The position numbers and the translations under genes were made by a program. This document shows, piece after piece, positions 1 through 7,638 of a stretch of DNA of 22,307 nucleotides. The DNA comes from JBEBXQ01 sp040391535. GTDB taxonomy: Bacteria > Bacteroidota > Bacteroidia > Cytophagales > Spirosomataceae. The DNA lies in the NCBI GenBank assembly GCA_040391535.1, contig JBEBXQ010000085.1, positions 1 to 22,307 on the forward strand, read 5' to 3'. Each line of letters begins with the position of its first letter. The first letter of the stretch is position 1. The notes under the pieces were generated by a model. It was not told the origin of the DNA. It did no database searches and saw only the letters and a list, made by a program, of their open reading frames with translations.

Positions 1-38
1 TCGGGATTATTGATGAGGAAGCAGCCTGCAGAAAAGCA

Positions 39-1217
39 TCAAGATGATTTCAGATACCTCGTACCCAGCCAACGGAAAACGGGTAATGAAATGATGAATC
101 CGGCCAATCCGGTAACCATAGCCAATCCTACGCCTCCAATGGCGTACTGAACAAAATTGAGATGGATACTTTCCAGCGTCATATTATTGAGTGACAGGCC
201 GTTTACCGCATCTTCATTATGATAAAAAATCCCGCCAAATAGGTAACTGGCATAAATGATAAGCGGGATCAGGGGCGGAATACTGATATTGGCAGCTAGC
301 AGAAAAAGTATTTTATTCATCCTGAAATACACAGCCAGCGGTATCCCGATCAGAAGCTGGAATCCCCAGATCGGAACAATACCCATAAAAAAGCCGAAAC
401 CAATAGATAATGCTTTGGTAAAACTGCTTTGATGCGGTGCAGTGATTTCACTTTTAAGGATATTCCAGAAACCCTTTGCAGTAGCTGCTTTCCATAGACG
501 AAGAGGCAGGTAATATAACAAAGTGAGCAAGACCAGATAGGTATTCAGCAGGCTGATCCTGGCAAAGTCTTTAAACGGCCTGAAATGCGTAACCCGTTCA
601 TCTTTATCATAAATCACATTGATTTTAACCGGAATAATCGGAATATCCCGCCAGGCCATTTTTACGATCAGCTCAATTTCCGTTTCAAACTTGGTCGTAA
701 AAAGCCGCATTGTCCTCAAAGGAGCAAGTGGGTAAAGCCGGTAGCCCGTCTGGGTATCAGGCAGAGAAATACCGGTCTCAAAACGAAACCAGAAATTCGA
801 AAAACGATTCCCAAAAGAGCTTCCGCCCGGTACTCCCTCCTGCTTCATATCCCTTGATCCCATCAGCAATGCCTCGGGGTTTTCTAAAGCAGCGATAATA
901 AAAACAGGCAGGTCTTCCGGTAAATGCTGTCCGTCCGAATCAATCGTTATAGCACGGTCAAATCCTCTGTGAATTGCTTCCTTAAATCCTTTTCGTAATG
1001 AATACCCTTTTCCTTTATTAACCGTATTATGCAAGACGACAATCTGGTCTCCGTAAGCGTTCAGGACTTCTTTCGTATGATCCGTAGATCCGTCATTAAC
1101 CACCAGTATTTTCCCCGGGCCGGTATAAGCAAGAATCCCGCTCAGTACGCGACCCAGTGTTTTGGCATTGTTATAAGTAGGAACAAGCACACAGGCATTT
1201 ATATCTTCAGGCGACAT
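39..1217 (-). CDS. GT2 glycosyltransferase fused to DUF2062 membrane domain
   Basis: This protein probably transfers a sugar from an activated donor to a lipid-type acceptor at the inner membrane. The N-terminal part (about residues 8-215) is a GT-A family 2 domain of the dolichyl-phosphate-mannose-synthase type. It opens with VPTYNN, carries NDGSTD at 41-46, and has the metal-binding DSDGQH at 93-98 (D93 and D95 form the DxD). Residues about 260-390 look like DUF2062, with hydrophobic segments near 270-298, 303-328 and 357-382. The gene is the last complete one of the long minus-strand run, with a 52-nt gap after the dehydratase gene. GT2-DUF2062 genes recur in flexirubin-type loci as far as I recall, but donor and acceptor are unknown. 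The 38 nt beyond its stop hold no recognisable gene. Confidence 0.85.
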   Translation of the reverse strand: MSPEDINACVLVPTYNNAKTLGRVLSGILAYTGPGKILVVNDGSTDHTKEVLNAYGDQIVVLHNTVNKGKGYSLRKGFKEAIHRGFDRAITIDSDGQHLPEDLPVFIIAALENPEALLMGSRDMKQEGVPGGSSFGNRFSNFWFRFETGISLPDTQTGYRLYPLAPLRTMRLFTTKFETEIELIVKMAWRDIPIIPVKINVIYDKDERVTHFRPFKDFARISLLNTYLVLLTLLYYLPLRLWKAATAKGFWNILKSEITAPHQSSFTKALSIGFGFFMGIVPIWGFQLLIGIPLAVYFRMNKILFLLAANISIPPLIPLIIYASYLFGGIFYHNEDAVNGLSLNNMTLESIHLNFVQYAIGGVGLAMVTGLAGFIISLPVFRWLGTRYLKSS

Positions 1218-1269
1218 TTCCGTTTTATGGCATTAAAGGGGTTCAGATCAGCAATTGCATATAATTAGG

Positions 1270-1659
1270 TCATAAATGCAGGTCAATATAATCAAGATTT
1301 GCTTTCAGAAAGCTCTCTTCTGCTACCCAGCCTTTCACATTTACATAAATAATGTCCTGGATATTAACAGAAATTTCAAAACGGAGCGTATGATGCTCAT
1401 GCGGATTGATCGCTTTCAGGAATTTACAGGTTTTCAGGCCTGTTAATCTGATTTTCTTACCGAAAAAATTTTCAAGCAATTCTTTGACAATCTGCAATTG
1501 CACTACTCCGGGCACGATGGGGTGGTCCGGGAAATGCCCTTTAAAAATGGGGTGGTCAGCCTGCAATTTTACTTCAGACAATAACCGGTCTGTGTGAAAT
1601 TCCTGTCTGGTAATCTCAAAAAAATCGTTCAATAACATAAAGTTGAGTAATATTTTCAA
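1270..1659 (-). CDS. FabZ/ApeI-like 3-hydroxyacyl-ACP dehydratase (hotdog fold)
   Basis: This is a small hotdog-fold protein of the FabA/FabZ superfamily, most like ApeI of aryl polyene clusters. It would dehydrate 3-hydroxyacyl-ACP to trans-2-enoyl-ACP in each polyene elongation round. The signature GHFPDHPIVPG lies at residues 41-51, with H42 at the catalytic His position. The acidic catalytic residue expected five residues after the PG (Glu in FabZ, Asp in FabA) appears to be Gln56 in PGVVQLQ, which is unusual. The length of 129 aa is normal for single-domain members. The start overlaps the end of the LolA-like gene by 4 nt, suggesting translational coupling. A second Met at residue 8, just before the conserved domain, is a possible alternative start. 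Confidence 0.82.
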   Translation of the reverse strand: MKILLNFMLLNDFFEITRQEFHTDRLLSEVKLQADHPIFKGHFPDHPIVPGVVQLQIVKELLENFFGKKIRLTGLKTCKFLKAINPHEHHTLRFEISVNIQDIIYVNVKGWVAEESFLKANLDYIDLHL

Positions 1660-2303
1660 AGCGCAGAAAACAAATCGCTGCTGATTTTCTGGTTTATTTT
1701 TTCATTGTAGAATCGCGTAACCGTACGATTCCCCTTTTTTTCAAGAAAAGCCAATTCCCTTAACAGTAATGATTTCCTTGAAAATATCATCTGTATTTCC
1801 TCATAATAATTTTTCATACGCTTGTCATTGGGGATAAGGATAATCTGATAAGCATCCTTATTTTCCATGACTTTGGTTGTAAAAGTACCCGGAGACTGAA
1901 AATCTCCTCTGACCAGGTCCAGTAGCATATTGCGCATTCTGCCTGCCACTCTGGCCGAGGAAGAAATATCTTTAGTAACACCATTGTCCCGTACTATCAT
2001 TTTGTCACCGTTGATCAGCAATGCATAATCAAATGGTTTATGCTGCTCCCAGCGCATTTTATCGTTTTTCTGATAATAGAATAACCCGGTTGACAATTGC
2101 GGTTCCTTCAGGTAAGATAAATGCTTTTCTTCTTTGAATTCAGCCTGGATAGAATTTGTAACTTCTGATTGTTTCTTAATCAATGCCAGTATCTGCTCAG
2201 GATTGCCTGAAATACTGAATTGCTGTGCCAGAGCGTTACTCAGACTCAAAAACAAACTGAAAAGCCCGATAATCCCTTTAACTTTCTTCATATAATACTT
2301 CAA
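1656..2303 (-). CDS. LolA-like periplasmic lipid carrier
   Basis: This is a LolA/LolA-like outer-membrane lipoprotein carrier family protein of 215 aa, close to the usual size. It has an N-terminal signal peptide with a basic start, a hydrophobic stretch about residues 9-22, and a likely signal peptidase I site after ALA near residue 26. There is no lipobox, so it should be soluble in the periplasm. The mature part shows the alternating strand pattern of the LolA half-barrel, including SIQAEFKEEKHL and GLFYYQKNDKMRWE. LolA-like proteins are regular members of aryl polyene loci, and a role in moving the pigment-lipid across the periplasm is inferred. The first Met overlaps the upstream deacetylase gene by 26 nt. 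Met5 (start at 2291) gives a more typical signal peptide and may be the true start. Confidence 0.8.
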   Translation of the reverse strand: MKYYMKKVKGIIGLFSLFLSLSNALAQQFSISGNPEQILALIKKQSEVTNSIQAEFKEEKHLSYLKEPQLSTGLFYYQKNDKMRWEQHKPFDYALLINGDKMIVRDNGVTKDISSSARVAGRMRNMLLDLVRGDFQSPGTFTTKVMENKDAYQIILIPNDKRMKNYYEEIQMIFSRKSLLLRELAFLEKKGNRTVTRFYNEKINQKISSDLFSAL

Positions 2304-3048
2304 AACATAAATGGGGCGACGCGAAATTCAGTCTTTTTCCCTTGATCTGTCTGATGATTTCCGGCAAAGCCTCTGCGGTTACAGACCGGGTATCATGCAG
2401 CAGTATAATATCTCCTCCTTTTACACTGTTTCCTACCTTCTCTGCCAGTTGCGAAGCCTCTTTCATTACCGTGTCCATGGTTCTTAACGACCAACCCACT
2501 GAAACCATATCCATCCGGCTCAGAACTTTGGCATAGCGCGGTGTGGTTACACCGAAAGGCGGACGGAATAACCGTGGTCTCAGCCCGGTAATATTCCTGA
2601 ATACTTCTGAACAATGTATTATTTCGTGCTGAAAATTTTTTCGCGAAAAAAACGGAAGCTGACCGGCATGACTATAAGAATGATTCCCGATAACATGGCC
2701 TTCGGCAATTATTCTTCTGACAAGTCCGGGATGCTGCTCCGCATTTTTACCGATTAAAAAGAAAACCGCCTTAATTCCTTCCTTATTTAAAACGTCCAGT
2801 ACAACCGGCGTATGTTTTTCATCCGGTCCGTCGTCAAAAGTCAGTAATACCTCATCATTATCATGAATGGTGAGTTGTGACTTAAGAAAATAGTTGAGCC
2901 CGATCTTTGCGCTGCCGGCAGCTGTGATTGCTCCATAAATCAGACATAATACGATCAGCCATGCAATACCCGTCTCACCTGTCCCTATAAAATAAAGCAG
3001 ACAGCACCCCAACACCAGAAACAGGAAAGATATGATTTTATGCTTCAA
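2278..3048 (-). CDS. Membrane-anchored NodB-type polysaccharide deacetylase
   Basis: This is a carbohydrate esterase family 4 (NodB homology) protein, predicted to remove N- or O-acetyl groups from a glycan or a modified lipid using a metal ion. The N-terminus (about residues 4-45) holds two hydrophobic segments, so the catalytic domain is probably anchored to the inner membrane. CE4 motifs are complete: TFDDGP at 70-75 (catalytic base D72, metal ligand D73), HSYSH at 123-127 (metal ligands H123 and H127), RPPFG at 162-166, and LHD at 217-219. The gene overlaps the preceding CLF-like gene by 11 nt and the following LolA-like gene, so it belongs to the pigment operon. With the GT2 gene nearby it hints at a sugar modification, but the substrate cannot be read from the sequence. 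Confidence 0.85.
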   Translation of the reverse strand: MKHKIISFLFLVLGCCLLYFIGTGETGIAWLIVLCLIYGAITAAGSAKIGLNYFLKSQLTIHDNDEVLLTFDDGPDEKHTPVVLDVLNKEGIKAVFFLIGKNAEQHPGLVRRIIAEGHVIGNHSYSHAGQLPFFSRKNFQHEIIHCSEVFRNITGLRPRLFRPPFGVTTPRYAKVLSRMDMVSVGWSLRTMDTVMKEASQLAEKVGNSVKGGDIILLHDTRSVTAEALPEIIRQIKGKRLNFASPHLCFEVLYEES

Positions 3049-3994
3049 CGGATTCCAGTAAAACCAAACCCAGATTATTCGGATTCAGATGATTATAAAT
3101 CAATATTTTACAATGATCTTTTGCTCTGCTCATTTCATCAAGCGCCATATGAAATGCAAATGCGGAAGCCGTAGCATATAGTCCGCTGAAGGCTATGGAA
3201 TTGATCCATTCGCCTGGCATTCCACTCTTATTCTTCATCAGATAATCATGACGGGGTGCCTGATAGAATATTTTTGAAATATCGGAAGGTGCACAATTAT
3301 TCCCTGACAAAAATTCGTGCAAGGCCTTTTCCGGATCCTGTACTCCCGTCACGACTTCCACATCAGCAACCCTTCCTAAGGTCTCTTCATTTTTCCGGGA
3401 GGATAACCTGAAAAATGAAACTCCGGTTGAAAGTGGAAATTCAGAAAAATCGAATGCCTCTGCTACAGTATCCAGTAATTCTATCTTTTCATCAGCGCCA
3501 CCAACCAGCAAATCACCCTTTCCCTCCGTAAGGCCTACCATCCCGTCAAGCATGGCATGTTCAAAAGAGAGGCTGTTTTGCGTGTGGGTCATGTTATAGC
3601 TGTGATTACCGAGCGTCAGCGAAATCTGACCGGCAATGGTATTATGGGTAGACTGAATAAAGGATGTCGGCGGCAGCATGCCTTCCACAGTGAGGTAGGT
3701 ATTCAGAAACTTTTCTGTATCAGCAAGACAGCCTAATCCTGTTCCTACCAGAATAGCATCCGGCTGAATCAGCTTTTCCAGGTTATGATCTGTCTTCAGG
3801 CACTCCTTTGCACAAACAACACCCATGCGTAGTATCCTGCTCATCCGTCTGAGCAGATTTCCTTCAATATAGTCTTTATAAGCAACGGGCTGCATCATTT
3901 CTTCTCCCGACAAAGGCACCAAAGATGCAGAGAAGCCCGGATTCATAAAAGAAGGCTGATGCGAAAGTGTGGAAGCTGCATTAATATAAAACAT
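3038..3994 (-). CDS. KS-like chain-length factor, first cassette
   Basis: This is a degenerate beta-ketoacyl synthase fold protein, comparable to the CLF subunit (ApeC) that pairs with KS ApeO in aryl polyene synthases. Its length of 318 aa is shorter than a KS. The segment equivalent to the KS nucleophile loop reads YNMTHTQNSLSFE (133-145). Aligned with TACSSSLNA of the intact KSs, the catalytic Cys is replaced by Thr138. The region matching the second active-site His reads FSGLYATASAF instead of YTGHTLAAAG, and the first His motif (AHGT) is absent. It should therefore be a non-catalytic partner setting chain length or stabilising the KS. It follows the KS gene by 2 nt, consistent with co-translation of a heterodimer. 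The protein at 19721-20746 is its paralogue. Confidence 0.8.
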   Translation of the reverse strand: MFYINAASTLSHQPSFMNPGFSASLVPLSGEEMMQPVAYKDYIEGNLLRRMSRILRMGVVCAKECLKTDHNLEKLIQPDAILVGTGLGCLADTEKFLNTYLTVEGMLPPTSFIQSTHNTIAGQISLTLGNHSYNMTHTQNSLSFEHAMLDGMVGLTEGKGDLLVGGADEKIELLDTVAEAFDFSEFPLSTGVSFFRLSSRKNEETLGRVADVEVVTGVQDPEKALHEFLSGNNCAPSDISKIFYQAPRHDYLMKNKSGMPGEWINSIAFSGLYATASAFAFHMALDEMSRAKDHCKILIYNHLNPNNLGLVLLESVEA

Positions 3995-3996
3995 AT

Positions 3997-5181
3997 CTAT
4001 AACCGGGTAAAAACTAAAGCCGTATTATTACCTCCAAAGCCAAAGGAATTGGATAAAATAGCCCTGACGGGCATGGATTGCCATTCCGTTACCGGCACCA
4101 GGCCTGTTTCTTCAATCGGTTTTCTGAAGTTAATATTGGGCAATACCGCTGAGTTTTTCAGGCATAACATAGCAAAAACGGCTTCCACAGCTCCAGCAGC
4201 AGCCAGTGTGTGACCTGTATACCCCTTCGTGGAACTGAAGGCCGGTATTTTTTCGCCGAAAATATTCTTTAGTGCGGCGGATTCAGATAAGTCATTATTC
4301 TGGGTGCCGGTACCGTGCGCATTCACATAGTCAATATCGGAAGGTTGCAGGCCGGCTTTTTGCAGTGCTTCTGCCATCGCCAGCGTTGCTCCCTTTCCAT
4401 CGGGCGATGAAGCTGTCTGATGGTATGCATCTGCCGCATTGGCCCCTCCACCAAACAAACCATAAGGTACTGTACCGGACATTTGCATTGACTTTTCATT
4501 TTCAAGCAACAGAAAACCGGCACCTTCACCGAGGTTAAGTCCTGCCCTGCCAGCATCAAAAGGCCGGCACCATTCCTTGTCATAAATCATCAGCGAATTG
4601 AATCCCTGAATCGTAAACCTGCACAACGCGTCCATTCCCCCTACCACCACCCTGTCGAGCCGGCCACTCCTGATCAGACGTGCGCCCAGCAAAATCGCAT
4701 TGGCTCCGGAAGAACAGGCCGTTGACAACGTAGTTACATATCCGCTGATTCCTAACCTACCCGCAATGATCTCAGCAGAAATCCCGCTGTCGTGACAGGC
4801 AAGTAATCCCATTTCCGAGGCGTCGCCTTTTAACCACTGACTGTAAAAGCGTTCCGATTGATCCATTCCGCCCACTGACGTAGCCGCTATAACGCCTGTC
4901 CGGATGCCCGGGATTACCTGTTGATTTCCCCAGGCTTCTTTTGCCGCTGCCACACCCAGTAAGGTTGTCCGTGAAACCGGCGAAATGGTAATGTCAAAGT
5001 TCTCACAGAGCTGCTGATTATTCAGCTTTACCTCTCCTACCGGAAAACCTTCATCCAGACCGTAAACCGACGATTTTGTAATACCGGAAATCCCCCCGGC
5101 CAGAGCATCCCAATTGGCCTCAACACCTGTTCCGATAGATGAAATAACCCCAAGCCCTGTTACAAAGACGTCATTTGCCAT
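3997..5181 (-). CDS. FabF-like beta-ketoacyl-ACP synthase, first cassette
   Basis: This is a condensing enzyme of the KASII/type II PKS ketosynthase family, 394 aa, full length. It would extend the acyl-ACP chain with malonyl-ACP. The Cys-His-His triad is complete: C156 in TACSSG, H289 in NAHGTGT, H324 in YTGHTLAAAG, with K319 nearby. The C-terminal GFGGNNTALVF glycine-rich loop is also intact. It lies between an ACP gene (5-nt gap upstream) and a CLF-like gene (2-nt gap downstream), the arrangement expected for a KS:CLF pair with a dedicated ACP. It closely resembles the KS at 20800-21993: 23 of 35 positions match around the active-site Cys by direct comparison. ApeO-like elongation of the polyene is the best guess. 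Confidence 0.88.
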   Translation of the reverse strand: MANDVFVTGLGVISSIGTGVEANWDALAGGISGITKSSVYGLDEGFPVGEVKLNNQQLCENFDITISPVSRTTLLGVAAAKEAWGNQQVIPGIRTGVIAATSVGGMDQSERFYSQWLKGDASEMGLLACHDSGISAEIIAGRLGISGYVTTLSTACSSGANAILLGARLIRSGRLDRVVVGGMDALCRFTIQGFNSLMIYDKEWCRPFDAGRAGLNLGEGAGFLLLENEKSMQMSGTVPYGLFGGGANAADAYHQTASSPDGKGATLAMAEALQKAGLQPSDIDYVNAHGTGTQNNDLSESAALKNIFGEKIPAFSSTKGYTGHTLAAAGAVEAVFAMLCLKNSAVLPNINFRKPIEETGLVPVTEWQSMPVRAILSNSFGFGGNNTALVFTRL

Positions 5182-5186
5182 ATTAA

Positions 5187-5444
5187 TCAGTTACTTCTGC
5201 CCTGGATATATTCACTAAGGGTATTGATAGAGTAAAATGCTTTTTTGCCTTCTTCAGGACTCGTAAGTGAAATCTGATAATACTTTTCCAGCAGAACAAT
5301 CAATTCCAGCGCATCAATCGAATCCAGCCCTACGCCATCTTCGCTGAACAACGGGGCATCGTCAGCAATATCGGATACTTCAATCTCTTCCAGATTAAGC
5401 TGTTCTATAATCTGCTTTTTCAAACTTTCTTTTAATTCCTCCAT
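5187..5444 (-). CDS. Acyl carrier protein, first cassette
   Basis: This is an 85-aa acyl carrier protein. The phosphopantetheine attachment motif is LDSIDALEL, with Ser42 as the modified residue, followed by the usual helix LIVLLEKYY. The chain would be tethered to this protein during elongation. It begins the ACP-KS-CLF cassette and lies 57 nt downstream of the half-size KS-like gene. That gap has no clear TAnnTTTG promoter, so the gene is probably read from further upstream. It is closely similar to the ACP at 21998-22264, sharing DSID-LEL-VLLE around the attachment site, and less like the ACP at 8995-9255, which has DSLDYVDL. Confidence 0.92.
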   Translation of the reverse strand: MEELKESLKKQIIEQLNLEEIEVSDIADDAPLFSEDGVGLDSIDALELIVLLEKYYQISLTSPEEGKKAFYSINTLSEYIQGRSN

Positions 5445-5501
5445 TTTAATTTATGACTGTTAAAGCCGCTGTTCAATTGATACAAATTTCTATTTTCCTG
5501 T

Positions 5502-6107
5502 TTAAAGCCAGGTTTTCAGCTGTTCCTCAGTCCAGTTTATCCCTGAGGTCTCTTTTTCAATAGTAAAAACCAGAATTTCCTGTTTCTCAGGGCTGACATT
5601 GATCCAGCCGCATAACACCATTGAGATCGTTTCATTTAAAAGCAAGACCGCATTCTTACTATAAAAATCCAGCGCAAATTTAGGAAAAACAGCAAACATA
5701 TTTTCTCCATACCATTTGTTTCTGATGGATAATTCGCCCAGCATTATATTGGGAAGTGTATACACAAACAACGAAGGGCTGGGACTACCCTGATGCTGAT
5801 AGGAATCCTGAAAAAGTAAATCAGTGACGGAAGACGATTCACTGTTGGCAAATACCATTGCCAATGCATCTTCCTGCTGAACCTCAATACTCCGGTTTCC
5901 GTATTGCTTCAGCAATTCAACAGACAGAAAAGCCGCTTGCGACAACTGATCCATTTTATAGAATTTGGGATAGTCGGGCTGAAGAAATTTATAAATCTGT
6001 CTGAACCAGCTCACGCCTGTTTCCGTGTCAAACGAACACACTTCCGTGCCGTTTACAAAACAGGAACCGGGCCTGATGGCAGCAAATGAGGTGATTACAG
6101 CATTCAT
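5502..6107 (-). CDS. Half-size degenerate ketosynthase-like protein
   Basis: This 201-aa protein looks like only the N-terminal half of a thiolase-fold ketosynthase. KYKxMDQxSQ-like sequence near residues 48-57 (FYKMDQLSQAA) matches the KS segment before the first core helix. AMVFANSESSSVTD resembles the KS GSG loop, and LPNIMLGELSIRNKWYG resembles the segment leading to the nucleophile. The stretch where the active-site Cys should follow (GENMFAVFPKFALDF) has none, and both His motifs are missing because the protein ends early. Catalysis as a KS is therefore unlikely. Its start overlaps the end of the upstream KS gene by 4 nt, suggesting that the two are made together and may form a complex. 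Similar short proteins are annotated as 3-oxoacyl-ACP synthase in flexirubin loci, but I know of no assigned role. Confidence 0.65.
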   Translation of the reverse strand: MNAVITSFAAIRPGSCFVNGTEVCSFDTETGVSWFRQIYKFLQPDYPKFYKMDQLSQAAFLSVELLKQYGNRSIEVQQEDALAMVFANSESSSVTDLLFQDSYQHQGSPSPSLFVYTLPNIMLGELSIRNKWYGENMFAVFPKFALDFYSKNAVLLLNETISMVLCGWINVSPEKQEILVFTIEKETSGINWTEEQLKTWL

Positions 6108-7198
6108 ATTTTCCTGATTAACAAAGCAGCGTTACAGCCTCCGAAACCGGAGGCCGTTTTCAAAGACAATGAAAATGATGCCGGGGCGGTCTCACTGATC
6201 ACAGAGATTTTACCGGAAGTTCCGGTTTCTTGAAAACCATGCGTTCTGATCAGCAGCTGTTTTCTTAAACTTTGCATGGTATAAGCGATTTCCAGCACCC
6301 CCGCAGCTCCCAGTGTATGCCCGATATACCCTTTAAAACTATTCAGCGGAATATCCGACATATCCAATCTTGAAAATGCGATAGATTCCATTTCATCATT
6401 GTACAAAGTGGCCGTTCCATGAGCCGAGATAAAACCGATTTCAGCGGGATTAACCGCATGCTTGTCTAATGTTTTCCTGACACTCCGGAACAAACCTTCG
6501 CCTGTCCGGGAAGGGCCTGAAATATGATTGGCATCATTGGAAATGGCTCCGCCGAGTAATTCAAGAGGATGCTCCTTAAAAATATTTCTTTCTACTGACA
6601 AGACCACCGCAGCACTTCCCTCACCCAGCACAACGCCACTGCGGTTTTTGTCAAAAGGTTTACATACATCCTGGCTGATGGCAAAAAGTGACTGAAACCC
6701 GTAGATGACAAAATCAGACAAAACATCACAGCCTATTACAACAGCATGATCAAAGTACCCCTGAGTCAGATAACGGGCAGCAATATTACAGGCAGCGACC
6801 CCGGAAATACACGCGTTTGAAATCACAACCGGCTCATTTTTCAGCAGGTACTTACCTGTCAGGTGACGAAGCGTACTTCTGAACGGATGCGTAATACTCA
6901 CAGCTAACTCACCTTTGGTGGAACTAATCAACACGATGGTTCTCTCCGACTCCAGAATATGTGCGTCAATACCTTTCAATGAGGCGTCAAACGCTTCCAT
7001 GACGAGTTCCTCAAACGGTAACCGGTAAGCCTTTTTTTCAAAAGCTGATAAAGGGAGATCCTGCTTATGAAAACCTGCTTCGGTTCTTATACGCACCGCC
7101 GAAATACCCTTTGCCATGGCTGAAAAGTTATCATCCGCAGATTTTCCGATGGGTGTTACAGAAGACTCAGCACCTATATATACTACACGGGTTTTCAT
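6104..7198 (-). CDS. Beta-ketoacyl-ACP synthase paired with the half-size KS-like protein
   Basis: This is a 364-aa ketosynthase, somewhat short for FabF (about 410 aa) but with a complete triad: C130 in SNACISG, H260 in SAHGTAT, H294 in YIGHTLGAAG. The C-terminal GFGGCNAALL loop is also present. The nucleophile loop NACISG differs from the TACSSG of the cassette KSs, so it is a separate subfamily that may prefer a different chain length or starter. It would catalyse decarboxylative condensation on ACP, perhaps an early step from the aryl starter. The gene overlaps the thioesterase gene upstream and the degenerate KS gene downstream by 4 nt each, so translation of all three is probably coupled. 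Confidence 0.85.
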   Translation of the reverse strand: MKTRVVYIGAESSVTPIGKSADDNFSAMAKGISAVRIRTEAGFHKQDLPLSAFEKKAYRLPFEELVMEAFDASLKGIDAHILESERTIVLISSTKGELAVSITHPFRSTLRHLTGKYLLKNEPVVISNACISGVAACNIAARYLTQGYFDHAVVIGCDVLSDFVIYGFQSLFAISQDVCKPFDKNRSGVVLGEGSAAVVLSVERNIFKEHPLELLGGAISNDANHISGPSRTGEGLFRSVRKTLDKHAVNPAEIGFISAHGTATLYNDEMESIAFSRLDMSDIPLNSFKGYIGHTLGAAGVLEIAYTMQSLRKQLLIRTHGFQETGTSGKISVISETAPASFSLSLKTASGFGGCNAALLIRKI

Positions 7199-7623
7199 TC
7201 CACCAGCTTATGTAATTGTAACCATTCCGTATAAAAATCGGGCATCAGTAACTGAAGAGCCCCGTCTTCTCTGGATGTAAATACCTGTATCGTTTTTCCT
7301 CTGGCTGCCAGTTCAGCGGTATTTACATTGAAAATCTCATATTCAAAAACGATTTTGGCGGCTCTTGAAGGCACAAAACGGGTTCGTATTCTCACGCGCT
7401 GTCCAAAGCGGACAGGAGCTTTAAAATCCATTTCAGTTTTAACAATAGGAATAAAATAACCGTGGTTATAAACTGTCAGGTAAGGGATCCCGAATTCTTC
7501 TCCGAAAGCTTCGCGGCCGTCTTCAAAAAACTTAAGATAATTACCATGCCATACAACCCCCATGGCATCTGTTTCGCTGAACCTTACGTTTATTTCTAAT
7601 TCGGATATTAACATGGTGATCAT
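7195..7623 (-). CDS. YbgC/4HBT-type acyl thioesterase
   Basis: This is a 142-aa hotdog-fold thioesterase of the YbgC/4-hydroxybenzoyl-CoA thioesterase group. The motif SETDAMGVVWHGNYLKFFE (about residues 16-34) matches the catalytic region of YbgC, with D19 as the predicted catalytic Asp and H26 in the usual His position. It could release a finished polyene acid from ACP, clear stalled chains, or hydrolyse a CoA ester. Context favours a role in the pigment pathway because it overlaps the KS gene downstream by 4 nt. Met4 (start at 7614) is an alternative start that lies closer to the conserved domain. The substrate is not visible from sequence. Confidence 0.83.
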   Translation of the reverse strand: MITMLISELEINVRFSETDAMGVVWHGNYLKFFEDGREAFGEEFGIPYLTVYNHGYFIPIVKTEMDFKAPVRFGQRVRIRTRFVPSRAAKIVFEYEIFNVNTAELAARGKTIQVFTSREDGALQLLMPDFYTEWLQLHKLVE

Positions 7624-7638
7624 TAAATACAGGAAACA

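Noticed and set aside
1..38. A possible downstream gene starting at an ATG overlapping the glycosyltransferase stop codon.
   Set aside because: The frame MLFCRLLPHQ ends in a stop after ten codons; no other coding signal is visible in 38 nt.
3038..3994. The idea that the CLF-like genes are pseudogenes of ketosynthases.
   Set aside because: Both copies are intact reading frames with a shared conserved YNMTH block, and they sit next to KS genes as in type II PKS and APE KS:CLF pairs, so loss of the triad looks functional rather than decay.
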